This document shows, one piece after another, positions 1 to 6,788 of a DNA stretch of 9,716 bases. The DNA comes from G963674505 sp964575975. GTDB taxonomy: Bacteria; Desulfobacterota; Desulfobacteria; Desulfobacterales; SKZT01. The DNA is taken from assembly GCA_964575975.1 (NCBI GenBank), contig CAZNTU010000211.1:1-9716 (forward strand), read 5' to 3'. The notes under the pieces are model-generated. The model did no database searches, was not told the origin of the DNA, and was given only the letters and a program-made list of their open reading frames with translations. The position numbers were made by a program, and so were the translations under genes. The stretch's first letter is position 1; every line of letters starts with the position of its first letter.

Positions 1-512
1 GCAAGCCCCGAAATGCAGAACGCCAGCCACACGTAGCGGACCCGCATGTCCGCGAGCAGCTTCTCGACCCCTTCGGTGCTGTAGGAGATCGTCACCTTTC
101 CGATCGTTTCCTCGAGCGGTTCCTGGAAAATTTCCCATTGGAAAGTTTGGCTCTCCTCCCTGGCCTCTTTCATGACGACGGGAACCTCCACCACCGACAA
201 TGTACCGGAAGAGGCTTTGGATTCGTCGGCCAACGGTTGTTCGGAACTATTGCAAATGACGACCCTCGCCACGTCCTTTTCCGAGAGCAAATTCCTGGCC
301 AGCCTTTTCAGCATAGGCCTTTCGTCGATCAAAATGCCCAATTCGGCGTTCAAAGCCAGATACCTCGCCAAAAACATTATCCGCTCCTCGAAGCGGGTCT
401 GAATGAAGTCGTAGGTGAACTTCGCGCCTATGTAACCCAAAGCGAAAGTCGTCGCCCCTATCAGCAGAAACACAGCCACCAGCAACCTGACATGAATCCC
501 GATTTTCCTCAC
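1..512 (-). CDS. Membrane-bound sensor protein, N-terminal part (runs off left edge)
   Basis: 170 codons from a GTG at 512 to the window edge, overlapping the stop of the binding-protein gene (GTGA). The visible part has a transmembrane helix (about residues 9-30, LLVAVFLLIGATTFALGYIG) and an extracytoplasmic domain of about 125 residues with ARYLALNAELGILIDER, VARVVICNSSEQPLADE and IGKVTISYSTEGVEKLLADMR. A second transmembrane helix begins at about 158 (YVWLAFCISGLA). This TM - PAS/Cache-like sensor - TM layout is the usual N-terminus of sensor histidine kinases, diguanylate cyclases or SpoIIE-type phosphatases. The cytoplasmic output domain lies beyond base 1, so the enzyme class cannot be named. 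Coupling to the preceding binding-protein gene suggests that protein presents its ligand to this receptor. A methyl-accepting protein is possible but less typical. Confidence 0.7.
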   Translation of the reverse strand, partial: MRKIGIHVRLLVAVFLLIGATTFALGYIGAKFTYDFIQTRFEERIMFLARYLALNAELGILIDERPMLKRLARNLLSEKDVARVVICNSSEQPLADESKASSGTLSVVEVPVVMKEAREESQTFQWEIFQEPLEETIGKVTISYSTEGVEKLLADMRVRYVWLAFCISGL

Positions 513-1483
513 GGCCCTTCGTTCTCTCCCGAGTCTTGCCCGACCACCACTTCGACGCCGAGCTTGTCCGCCACCTTTTTGTTGATCCATGTCTGAAAAA
601 GCGGGGGCCGTCTTTCGCAGGAATTTCCCGCCAAAACGGCCAACGCCATGTCGGCGGCCTGCCTTCCAAGCGCCCGGTAATCGAAGACAAAAGCCAGGAC
701 AGCGCCGGATTCGTAGAAGAATCTGTTGTAGCCGATGGTCGGAACGTTTCTCAACAAGGCTTCCTTTATTATATATTGGACTATGCTTTCGGAAATGACG
801 GTACGGTCGGGTATCATCCACAATCCGTCCACGAAATCCAGTCCCGAATTCAAGACCGCCGGAATCTTTTTCCGCTCCGAAACCTGTAAAGGTATGATTT
901 CAATGTCGAACAAGCCCGCTTCTTTGCTGGCTTTTTTAAAAAACTCTTCGTTGTTGGCCGGGTCGTAGACAAGCCCGATTCTTTTAATTTTGGGAGCAGA
1001 GAGGGAAATTTCCGAAAGCTGTGTTTCGACGGGAATGCCAAGGGACACTCCGCACTTGTTTTCCAACGGTCCGAGATTCTCCTCCGGGTTAAGAACCATG
1101 GAATACAAGATCGGAGCATGGGTTTCGGGCAAACTTCCGTACAAAAACCTGTAAGCTTCGGGGCCGACGGCGACAAACAGGTCGAAGACGCCTCGTTCGA
1201 GTCTGTCCAATAGAAGAGACTGTTTTGTCCCCGAGAAGTTTTCATAGGCGAAGACCTCCGAATTCGCGCCGTCGAATTCGTCCATCGCCGAGCTTAGCCC
1301 GTCCACCGCCTCCAAGTACGGAACTATGTTTCTGGAAACCAGCACCGCTATTTTGGATTCGCCGAGAACTTCGTTCGGAGCGGCGAATAGAAGCAACAGT
1401 AAAACAATGGCCCAATTCGAATCCGATCTCCGAAAACAGCCGTCCCTTTTCGGCCGAATGTGAAATTTATTGAGATTCGTCAT
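509..1483 (-). CDS. Periplasmic substrate-binding-like protein (ABC_sub_bind, PF04392 type)
   Basis: A 324-residue secreted protein. After a basic n-region, a hydrophobic segment (WAIVLLLLLFAAP) ends near VLG/ESKIAV (cleavage about residue 41). The mature part follows the two-lobe pattern of the family often annotated as 'ABC transporter substrate-binding protein': IAVLVSRN, then FDLFVAVGPEAYRFL, IKRIGLVYDP, GLWMIPDRTVIS, a GAVLAFVFDYRALGRQAADMA block (residues 260-280) and a terminal WINKKVADKLGVEV. No permease or ATPase gene is next to it. Instead its stop overlaps the start of a membrane sensor (GTGA), so it more likely delivers a ligand signal than feeds an importer. The ATG at 1483 is the only sensible start before the signal peptide but lacks a ribosome-binding site and sits inside an inverted repeat. 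The ligand cannot be read from sequence. Confidence 0.78.
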   Translation of the reverse strand: MTNLNKFHIRPKRDGCFRRSDSNWAIVLLLLLFAAPNEVLGESKIAVLVSRNIVPYLEAVDGLSSAMDEFDGANSEVFAYENFSGTKQSLLLDRLERGVFDLFVAVGPEAYRFLYGSLPETHAPILYSMVLNPEENLGPLENKCGVSLGIPVETQLSEISLSAPKIKRIGLVYDPANNEEFFKKASKEAGLFDIEIIPLQVSERKKIPAVLNSGLDFVDGLWMIPDRTVISESIVQYIIKEALLRNVPTIGYNRFFYESGAVLAFVFDYRALGRQAADMALAVLAGNSCERRPPLFQTWINKKVADKLGVEVVVGQDSGENEGP

Positions 1484-1500
1484 TCGAAAAAAAAGGGACG
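1441..1500 (-). repeat. Exact 10-bp inverted repeat bracketing the start codon of the binding-protein gene
   Basis: CGTCCCTTTT at 1441-1450 is the exact reverse complement of AAAAGGGACG at 1491-1500. In the minus-strand mRNA the first arm lies just upstream of the ATG at 1483 and the second arm falls in codons 11-14 (PKRD), leaving a 40-base loop that holds the start codon. The region upstream of the ATG is U-rich and has no Shine-Dalgarno match. The arrangement could influence translation start, but with a loop this long the structure is only a suggestion. Confidence 0.4.
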
Positions 1501-1524
1501 GTACAAAAAGGTTTCAATGAATGA

Positions 1525-1540
1525 CCGGTTAAAAAACCGG
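1525..1540 (-). repeat. Perfect hairpin after gspD (6-bp stem, 4-base loop)
   Basis: CCGGTT at 1525-1530 and AACCGG at 1535-1540 pair perfectly around an AAAA loop (TTTT in the minus-strand RNA). It lies 14 bases after the gspD stop. No U-run follows directly in the minus-strand transcript (the next bases are TCATTCATTG), so it is not a standard intrinsic terminator. It could be an RNA-stability or processing element, or a chance hairpin. Confidence 0.45.
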
Positions 1541-1553
1541 AAGGATTCGATTT

Positions 1554-3884
1554 TTATTTCGAGCCGGGTCTCTTGAAGTTTTCGGGATCGTATTTGACTC
1601 TCTCCCGGAATTCCTCGGAGACGGCATCGACATCCCCCAACGAGGCGATCACTTTGGGAGTGATGAATATGATGAGTTCGGTTTTGTCGAGGGTTTTTTT
1701 CTTCGAACCGAAAACATAGGAAAGAACCGGCACCTGCCCCAGGCAGGGAATTCCGGAGACCCCGTCGCTCTTGTTTTCTCTGATAAGACCGCCGATGACG
1801 ATGGTTTGGCCGTTTTTGACGGTCAGGGTTGTGTTTACGCTTCTTTTGAAAAAGGACTGCCTGGTTTGCCCGTTCCCTATGTCCACTTGGTCGGCTTGTT
1901 CGCTGACCTCCTGGTTGACGTCCATGCTGACCAGTCCGAATTCGTTTATATGAGGCGTGACGGAGAGAATCACGCCGGTATTGCGATATTGAATGTTGGT
2001 TTGAAGCAAGTTGTCGCTGGAACCGTCGTATACGTATTCGGTCGAGGCGACGGGAATTTCCGTCGATACGTTTATTTTGGCTTCCTTGTTGTCCGACGCC
2101 AAGACCGACGGCGAGGACAGGATGTTGACCTTGTTCTTCTGGGCAAGCGCGGAAATCGTCGCCGACCACAGCTTCGACTGGTCCAGAATGGCGTACGTGA
2201 AATTCAGGCCCGCGCCTCCCAATGTCGCCCCGCTCTGGAGGCCCGACGTAAAATCGACTCCGCGTTCGAACTTCCATTGGATTCCGAGTTCGTTCGATGC
2301 GTCAAGTTTGATTTCCGCCAGAGTCACTTCGATCAGCACCTGCCGGGGCAACACGTCCACCCGGGACAGAATGGTCTCTATGATCCGGTAATCCTTTTGG
2401 ATGGCCTCGATGATCAACGAATTTCTGATTTCGTCGGGGGTTATCTTCACTTCGCCCTTGAGGGTCCCGGAACCCTCCGGACCGATCCGTTCTCCCGGAG
2501 TGGCCACTGTTTTTCTTCCGCCGGTCGTGGTCTCCGGAAAAAGCTCCTTGACCTGTCCGGGCCTTTCCTCCGGCTTTTCGATCAATTTAGAGCCGTCTTT
2601 CTTGTTTTTGTCGCTCGCGCCCTTTGAAAAAACGGAGTTCAACAAATTGGAGAGTTCGGCCGCAGACCCGTTTTTAACGGCATAAACGTAGATTCTGGGT
2701 TCGTCGTCGGCGGTCGGCGTGTCCAACTCCTTGAGAAACGTCTCTATTCTTCTGAAAATCTTCTTGTTTTTACTGACCGCCAAAAGCGAATTGATTCGCT
2801 CCAGTTCGATCAACTTGAATTCCTCTTTGGAATTCGGTCCGAAAGACGAGACGAAATCGCCTATGGTTTTGGACAAGTCCTTTACGCCGACATTCTCCAA
2901 TTTGAAGAAACGATAATCGACATCGTCGAAAAAATCCACGTCGAAAACGTCTACGAGCTTCAAGACCTTTTCGATGTTCGAGGCTTTGTCGACTACCAGG
3001 AGAGTGTTGGAATCCTTGTGGGAAACGATCGTGCCTCCGGCGGTGACGAAAGGGGTCAGCAATTTGGTCATTTCCTGCATGTCGATATGATCCAGAGGAA
3101 TGATTTGTATGACGAGCCTTTCATCGGGCGGCACCTTCCCCGTGTCCTCGCCTAAACGAGTCGGCAGGGGAAACTGGGGCGCTTCCTTCAGCTTTACGAT
3201 TTTATAGAGACTTCCTTCCTTGACTGCGGTCAAGCCGTTGGCCTCCAGAATTTGGAAGAACACGGGGAAAAGCTCGTCCTTGTTCAATCGCCCGACAGTG
3301 TTGATCGTCACCCGCCCTCTCACGTTCGGATCGACGATATAGTTCAGCTGGAGAATCTCCGCAAGCGTCCGAATGATTTCGTAAAGGTCGGCGTTGTCGA
3401 AATTCAGTACGATTTCGCCGGGTTCCGACGGCTTTTCGCCTTTATTCGGCTCGTTTTTTTTCGAATCGCTTATAACGATCCTTTTTCGCTTGTCCTCGCC
3501 TGTTTCGCGACCGGATTCGTTTTTCCCCTCGGGCCGGTCTTCCTCCGCCTCTTTGCGAGGAGGTATCGTTTCGTCTTCGGAATCTGACGCCTGCGAAAGG
3601 ACGCCCGGTTCGGGCTCTCTTTTTTTCAAAGGAATTTTCCCGAAGGGAGACGAAATGAATTCGCCTTGTTCTCGATCGTACGGAAGACCGCCTGTATGCA
3701 GGTCTGCCGCTTTCTGCCCGGATAGCGCCGGTTCGTCCGGAGTCGCATTCTTTTCCGAAACCGTGTCAACCTGTCGGGCTTCGCTTTCTATACGGCTTGT
3801 TTGCGCGGCGCATCCGAAAGCCGATAGCGTCAATATCGATATCAAACACAAAAAAGCCGCCTGAAATATGGGAGTGCGTTTCAT
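1554..3884 (-). CDS. gspD: GspD, T2SS outer-membrane secretin with long N-terminal linker
   Basis: A 776-residue secretin. An export signal (about residues 1-24) ends LSAFGC, so Cys25 may be lipidated, although the -3 and -2 residues are not ideal for a lipobox. Residues 26-156 are a charged linker containing ISSPFGKIPLKKR (77-89). N0 starts near EIVLNFDNADLYEIIRTLAE (157-176). N1 (about 258-315) and N2 (about 322-390) follow. N3 (about 396-510) carries a charged insertion at about 421-478. The secretin core (about 515-745) has VLIEVTLAEI, SSPSVLASDN, GVILSVTPHI, TIVIGGLI, the VP...FG block and ELIIFITP. The multimer forms the outer-membrane pore. The ATG at 3884, four bases after the gspC stop, is preferred to a TTG at 3917 inside gspC. 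No S-domain-like C-terminal extension is obvious, which fits a pilotin-independent or self-lipidated secretin. Confidence 0.95.
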   Translation of the reverse strand: MKRTPIFQAAFLCLISILTLSAFGCAAQTSRIESEARQVDTVSEKNATPDEPALSGQKAADLHTGGLPYDREQGEFISSPFGKIPLKKREPEPGVLSQASDSEDETIPPRKEAEEDRPEGKNESGRETGEDKRKRIVISDSKKNEPNKGEKPSEPGEIVLNFDNADLYEIIRTLAEILQLNYIVDPNVRGRVTINTVGRLNKDELFPVFFQILEANGLTAVKEGSLYKIVKLKEAPQFPLPTRLGEDTGKVPPDERLVIQIIPLDHIDMQEMTKLLTPFVTAGGTIVSHKDSNTLLVVDKASNIEKVLKLVDVFDVDFFDDVDYRFFKLENVGVKDLSKTIGDFVSSFGPNSKEEFKLIELERINSLLAVSKNKKIFRRIETFLKELDTPTADDEPRIYVYAVKNGSAAELSNLLNSVFSKGASDKNKKDGSKLIEKPEERPGQVKELFPETTTGGRKTVATPGERIGPEGSGTLKGEVKITPDEIRNSLIIEAIQKDYRIIETILSRVDVLPRQVLIEVTLAEIKLDASNELGIQWKFERGVDFTSGLQSGATLGGAGLNFTYAILDQSKLWSATISALAQKNKVNILSSPSVLASDNKEAKINVSTEIPVASTEYVYDGSSDNLLQTNIQYRNTGVILSVTPHINEFGLVSMDVNQEVSEQADQVDIGNGQTRQSFFKRSVNTTLTVKNGQTIVIGGLIRENKSDGVSGIPCLGQVPVLSYVFGSKKKTLDKTELIIFITPKVIASLGDVDAVSEEFRERVKYDPENFKRPGSK

Positions 3885-3888
3885 CAAG

Positions 3889-4683
3889 CTATTTTTTCCT
3901 TCTTTTAATCTCGCCAAACGGAGTATTTATGATTTCGTATTGGGAATCGGGGTCTTCGGTATTTTCCACGGTTTGGGCAGCCGCCTCCTGCGGCTCGTTC
4001 TGTTTCCGGGGATGGTTGGCGCCTCTCTTCGGCCTTTCCTTGACCATTGCCTCGTTCGAGACCTCCGCCTGCGGAGCCACCACTTTCGGCTCCTCGTCCT
4101 TCGCGACAGTCTGCCGGTTCTTTGGGTTCTCCTTGTCGTAAAGAAGAATTTCGTAGCGGTTCGCGCCGTCCTTTACCAGGAGACGGTCCTCCAGAATATC
4201 GTCCACCGTCAGAGTCGCGACTTGATCCCGTTGCTTGACTTCCAGAACCACGTCTCCCTTTTCGACCCATATGTCCTGGGCCCCCCCTCGCTTCCTGTCC
4301 GGATTGGTGATCAAAGCCTTCTTGATTTCCTTGTAGATGAAAACCCCGTACAAAGTCACTCTTTGCCCGAAGCCCTCGAAAGGCTTTATTTCCGGCGCGG
4401 GTTCTTGTCCCGTTTCGGCGCCGCTCTCCGCCTCCGGCGGAGGCGGCAGGTATTCCGCCCTGTCCTCCGAAAACAAGTTCTTGTCGACGAAAACCCGATA
4501 GATCGATTCCGAGGAGAGGTTGGGTTTGACAAACTGTTTTTCCTTCGCGCTCTCCTCTTTAGCGGGCAAAGGTTCCGATTCAAGGGGATCTTCCCCGGAA
4601 AACCAGACTTCATGGGTCCTGACGGCGAAGAATATCACCCCCGCCGCCAAGAAAACATTGACCAGCCAAAATTTCGAAAACAT
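3889..4683 (-). CDS. gspC: GspC-like inner-membrane protein linking platform to secretin (no PDZ domain)
   Basis: A 264-residue bitopic protein. A transmembrane helix (residues 5-21) is followed by an acidic linker and a homology-region (HR) domain. The HR domain begins at IYRVFVDKNLFSEDRAEY (61-78), is interrupted by a Pro/Glu/Ala/Gly-rich loop (79-100), and continues with RVTLYGVFIYKEIKKALI (108-125) to about residue 182 (YEILLYD). In GspC the HR domain contacts the N0 domain of GspD; the similar PilP does this in pili. After residue 185 there is no PDZ domain or terminal coiled coil, only a charged, probably disordered tail ending in INTPFGEIKRRKK. The ATG at 4683 lies 13 bases after gspM with GGTGA six bases upstream. 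gspD starts four bases after its stop, which strongly supports a secretin partner. An equivalent name would be PilP-like protein. Confidence 0.78.
   Translation of the reverse strand: MFSKFWLVNVFLAAGVIFFAVRTHEVWFSGEDPLESEPLPAKEESAKEKQFVKPNLSSESIYRVFVDKNLFSEDRAEYLPPPPEAESGAETGQEPAPEIKPFEGFGQRVTLYGVFIYKEIKKALITNPDRKRGGAQDIWVEKGDVVLEVKQRDQVATLTVDDILEDRLLVKDGANRYEILLYDKENPKNRQTVAKDEEPKVVAPQAEVSNEAMVKERPKRGANHPRKQNEPQEAAAQTVENTEDPDSQYEIINTPFGEIKRRKK
4428..4446. repeat. Perfect GC-rich hairpin inside the gspC Pro/Glu linker
   Basis: CCGCCTCC (4428-4435) and GGAGGCGG (4439-4446) pair over a GGC loop. The bases encode PPPPEAE in the linker of the GspC-like protein, so the symmetry may simply come from CCG/CCT and GAG/GCG codons. 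Two weaker hairpins lie in the same gene at 4063-4076 and 3979-3995. No function can be assigned. Confidence 0.35.
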
Positions 4684-4696
4684 TCTTGTTCACCGA

Positions 4697-5329
4697 CTAT
4701 CCCGTTTTTTTCGTAAAACCTTCGACGGTCAGCGTCGCCTGGACCTGACCCTCTTCTTTGCTCCTGACCACCCTGGCCCTGAAATCTCCGATTCTCAGCA
4801 ATTTAGGCGAGCTTTCGATCTGGAAGACGACCTCCTTGAGTTGTCTCACCGTGCATCTCAAAGTAACTTGCACCGGAATGGTCGTGTACAGATCCCCCTC
4901 TTTGCCCTCGGGCTTCAGAACCCTCATGGTCAATACCTCGAGGCCGCTTCTTCCGGCAATCTCGTTCAGGATGTTTTGAATGTCCACGGCCGCGAGAGCC
5001 GATGTCTCCCCTTCCAGCAATCCGCTTTCGGCCCGCTCGATAACGCGGTTGTAGGATATCAGCCTGGATTCCAGCTCGTTTCTTTCCTGGACCATCCGAC
5101 GATATTTCTGCAATTTCTTTTGCTTGAGGTCGATGTCCTGCTCCAGCGCTTCCATGCTCTCGAAAGCGGGAAAGAAACGATACAGGAAGCCAACCAACAA
5201 GACCGCGGCGCCGGCAATCAGGATTATTTTTCTCTTTTTGTTTATTTTCAGTTGAAGCGAAATACGTTTCATAAACGATTTTGGACCCGTTAAATTGAAA
5301 TTCATGTCGATTTTCGGAAGACGAGTCAC
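4697..5329 (-). CDS. gspM: GspM / PilO-like inner-membrane platform protein
   Basis: A 210-residue protein with a short basic cytoplasmic tail, one transmembrane helix (about residues 34-52, IILIAGAAVLLVGFLYRFF), a charged coiled coil (about 57-105) and a C-terminal alpha/beta domain ending in TLTVEGFTKK, the pattern of PilO and GspM. These proteins pair with GspL/PilN through their periplasmic ferredoxin-like domains and support the assembly platform. Sequence alone does not separate GspM from PilO; the position right after gspL (GTGA overlap) in a T2SS operon decides for GspM. A GTG start at 5329 is chosen for the overlap. ATG codons at 5305 and 5272 are alternatives, the last placing the start just before the basic KRISLQLKINKKRK segment. 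None has a strong ribosome-binding site. Confidence 0.8.
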   Translation of the reverse strand: MTRLPKIDMNFNLTGPKSFMKRISLQLKINKKRKIILIAGAAVLLVGFLYRFFPAFESMEALEQDIDLKQKKLQKYRRMVQERNELESRLISYNRVIERAESGLLEGETSALAAVDIQNILNEIAGRSGLEVLTMRVLKPEGKEGDLYTTIPVQVTLRCTVRQLKEVVFQIESSPKLLRIGDFRARVVRSKEEGQVQATLTVEGFTKKTG

Positions 5330-6711
5330 GATTCGATTTTAAAACCGATCCTGAACCGCTCCTTTCCGTCTTTGTCCTTTGTAATCGTCGAGAGGAAAAC
5401 CACTTCGGTGAAAAGCGGCGACGCCTCCAACAGCTGGATCAGTTCCGAGGCGGAATCCGCGTATCCGTATAGCTGGACGCCTTTTTGGTCGTAACTGAAA
5501 TCCTGGAGCCAAGCGGTTTCCGGAATTCTCTCGGTCGCTTCCTTCAAAATCGCCATCAAAGGCACGCGGCCCCTCCACATGCCGTTCAGATAGTCTATCC
5601 GGCTCTCGAGATCGCTTATAGTCTCCCTCATCCTGCCGACGTTTTCGATCTCCACCATCAGTCGTTCGATTTCGCCGTTCAAGTTGCTCAAAATCATTTT
5701 TTGCCGCATGAAGCGGCTTCCGCCCCAGACCAAGCCGGACAGCAAGAACATGCAGATCAACGCGAAAAAGACGTAAAAAACCGTTCTGCTCGGCCTCTTT
5801 CGCAATCTGGCGGGAAGAAGGTTGATTTCCATGGGGACCTTTTTCACGCCTCGAAGCGCCAGACCCATCGCGGGGGCCATGGCGAAATTGGAAATGTCCG
5901 CCGCGCCCGAATTCAGCGGTTCGATTTGAAAGGCCTCTTTCGCGTCCAATCCGGGCAAAAGACGATTTTCGCGTCCTCCGGACATGTAAAACAGCTTGAC
6001 CGGCTTCGGCCGCCCCGCGACCAATTCGTCCATCTGCCTGAATTCTCCGGCGAGAAACTTTTCGACCTCTTCCTCGCCGTCCTTCGGCACGGAGGCCGAG
6101 CGGGAATACAAAAGCATCCTGTTCGACACGACCCCGACATGCACCCTTTCCTCCTTTTCATGCATGAAAACATAGTCGGTCTCGCGGCAGGCCGAAGGGT
6201 GGCGGTACAGAAAATTCACGTAGGCGGTCGAATCCACGCTGATCCCGGTAAGCCCGAGTCCAAGCCGGTCCCCTAACCCCGAGTAGGTTTCCAGAATTTC
6301 CTTTTGGACTACCACCAACAAAATCTTAAGCTTGTTGGCCTGCTTGTTTTCTTCGACGATTTGATAGTCGAAATAGATGTCCTCCAACTTCATGGGGACG
6401 TAATTCTCGATTTTGTACCTCAAGGTGGACTTCAAATTCTCCTTGACCGCCAAAGGAAACTCCAGATCCCGCAAGATCACCGACTCCCTCGGCAAGCAAA
6501 GAAACACGTCCGACGAGGAAACATTGTTGGTTTCGATAAAATCGTTGATCAACTCGGCCGATATCGAGATTCTTTCCCGCAACGTTTTTCCCGAATCCAA
6601 CGTATAATGGGCCTGTCCGACCACTTTCGTCGCCCTGAACGAATTTTTCAAAAGGACGATGGAAAGGCCGCTTTCGTTTATGCATATTCCGAGACCGGAT
6701 TGAAAAAGCAA
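5326..6711 (-). CDS. gspL: GspL-type inner-membrane platform protein (PilM-PilN fusion architecture)
   Basis: A 461-residue bitopic protein, counted from TTG 6711 (470 if TTG 6738 is used). Residues about 5-290 form a cytoplasmic actin/PilM-like domain: a 'GLGICI' opening strand, a KIENYVP segment and IYFDYQIV as in PilM. Then comes MEINLLPARLRKR (about 294-306), the cytoplasmic signature of PilN, which binds PilM in type IV pilus machines. One transmembrane helix (about 310-331), a coiled-coil-prone stretch (about 340-380) and a PilN/GspL ferredoxin-like periplasmic domain (about 385-461) complete it. In T2SS, GspL couples the cytoplasmic ATPase GspE to GspM and the pseudopilus. The stop overlaps the GTG of gspM (GTGA), as expected for an obligate partner. 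The family call is strong; the start is less so. Confidence 0.88.
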   Translation of the reverse strand: MLFQSGLGICINESGLSIVLLKNSFRATKVVGQAHYTLDSGKTLRERISISAELINDFIETNNVSSSDVFLCLPRESVILRDLEFPLAVKENLKSTLRYKIENYVPMKLEDIYFDYQIVEENKQANKLKILLVVVQKEILETYSGLGDRLGLGLTGISVDSTAYVNFLYRHPSACRETDYVFMHEKEERVHVGVVSNRMLLYSRSASVPKDGEEEVEKFLAGEFRQMDELVAGRPKPVKLFYMSGGRENRLLPGLDAKEAFQIEPLNSGAADISNFAMAPAMGLALRGVKKVPMEINLLPARLRKRPSRTVFYVFFALICMFLLSGLVWGGSRFMRQKMILSNLNGEIERLMVEIENVGRMRETISDLESRIDYLNGMWRGRVPLMAILKEATERIPETAWLQDFSYDQKGVQLYGYADSASELIQLLEASPLFTEVVFLSTITKDKDGKERFRIGFKIES

Positions 6712-6721
6712 GTCGTCAATA

Positions 6722-6726
6722 CCTCC
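6722..6726 (-). promoter_or_regulatory. Strong Shine-Dalgarno GGAGG that decides the gspL start
   Basis: On the minus strand GGAGGT ends ten bases before the TTG at 6711. This is the best ribosome-binding match in front of any gene in the window. It lies inside the longer frame that opens at TTG 6738, which has only a poor A-rich site, so it favours the downstream TTG as the real gspL start. The spacer from the gspK stop to 6711 is 77 bp, long enough for independent ribosome loading. Confidence 0.55.
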
Positions 6727-6788
6727 GTTTACCGACAATTATCGATTTCTTGATCGAATGGAACTCTTGAAGCGCTCGAAGCCCAAGC

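Noticed and set aside
247..690. Minus-strand open frame of 147 codons overlapping the binding-protein and sensor genes
   Set aside because: It lies in a different frame over the end of the binding-protein gene and the start of the sensor gene, both of which have clear family features. Its own translation is Arg/Gly-rich without motifs.
509..1483. Functional ABC importer component
   Set aside because: No permease or ATPase gene is adjacent, and the downstream overlapping gene is a membrane sensor, so an importer role is not supported within this window.
1484..1553. Intrinsic terminator after gspD
   Set aside because: The hairpin at 1525-1540 has a 6-bp stem but no U-tract directly behind it. 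The later T-runs are separated from it by 15 or more bases, so the transcript may well continue into the next gene.
3868..4716. Long plus-strand open frame (282 codons) opposite gspC/gspM
   Set aside because: It is fully antisense to well-supported genes, has no recognisable motif and a composition rich in Arg/Leu/Phe typical of shadow frames. Similar plus-strand frames at 1806-2627 and 5485-6276 were rejected for the same reason.
6739..6788. Promoter or terminator in the gspK-gspL spacer
   Set aside because: There is an imperfect palindrome around AGCGCT, but no U-tract and no convincing -35/-10 pair, so nothing was called except the gspL ribosome-binding site.
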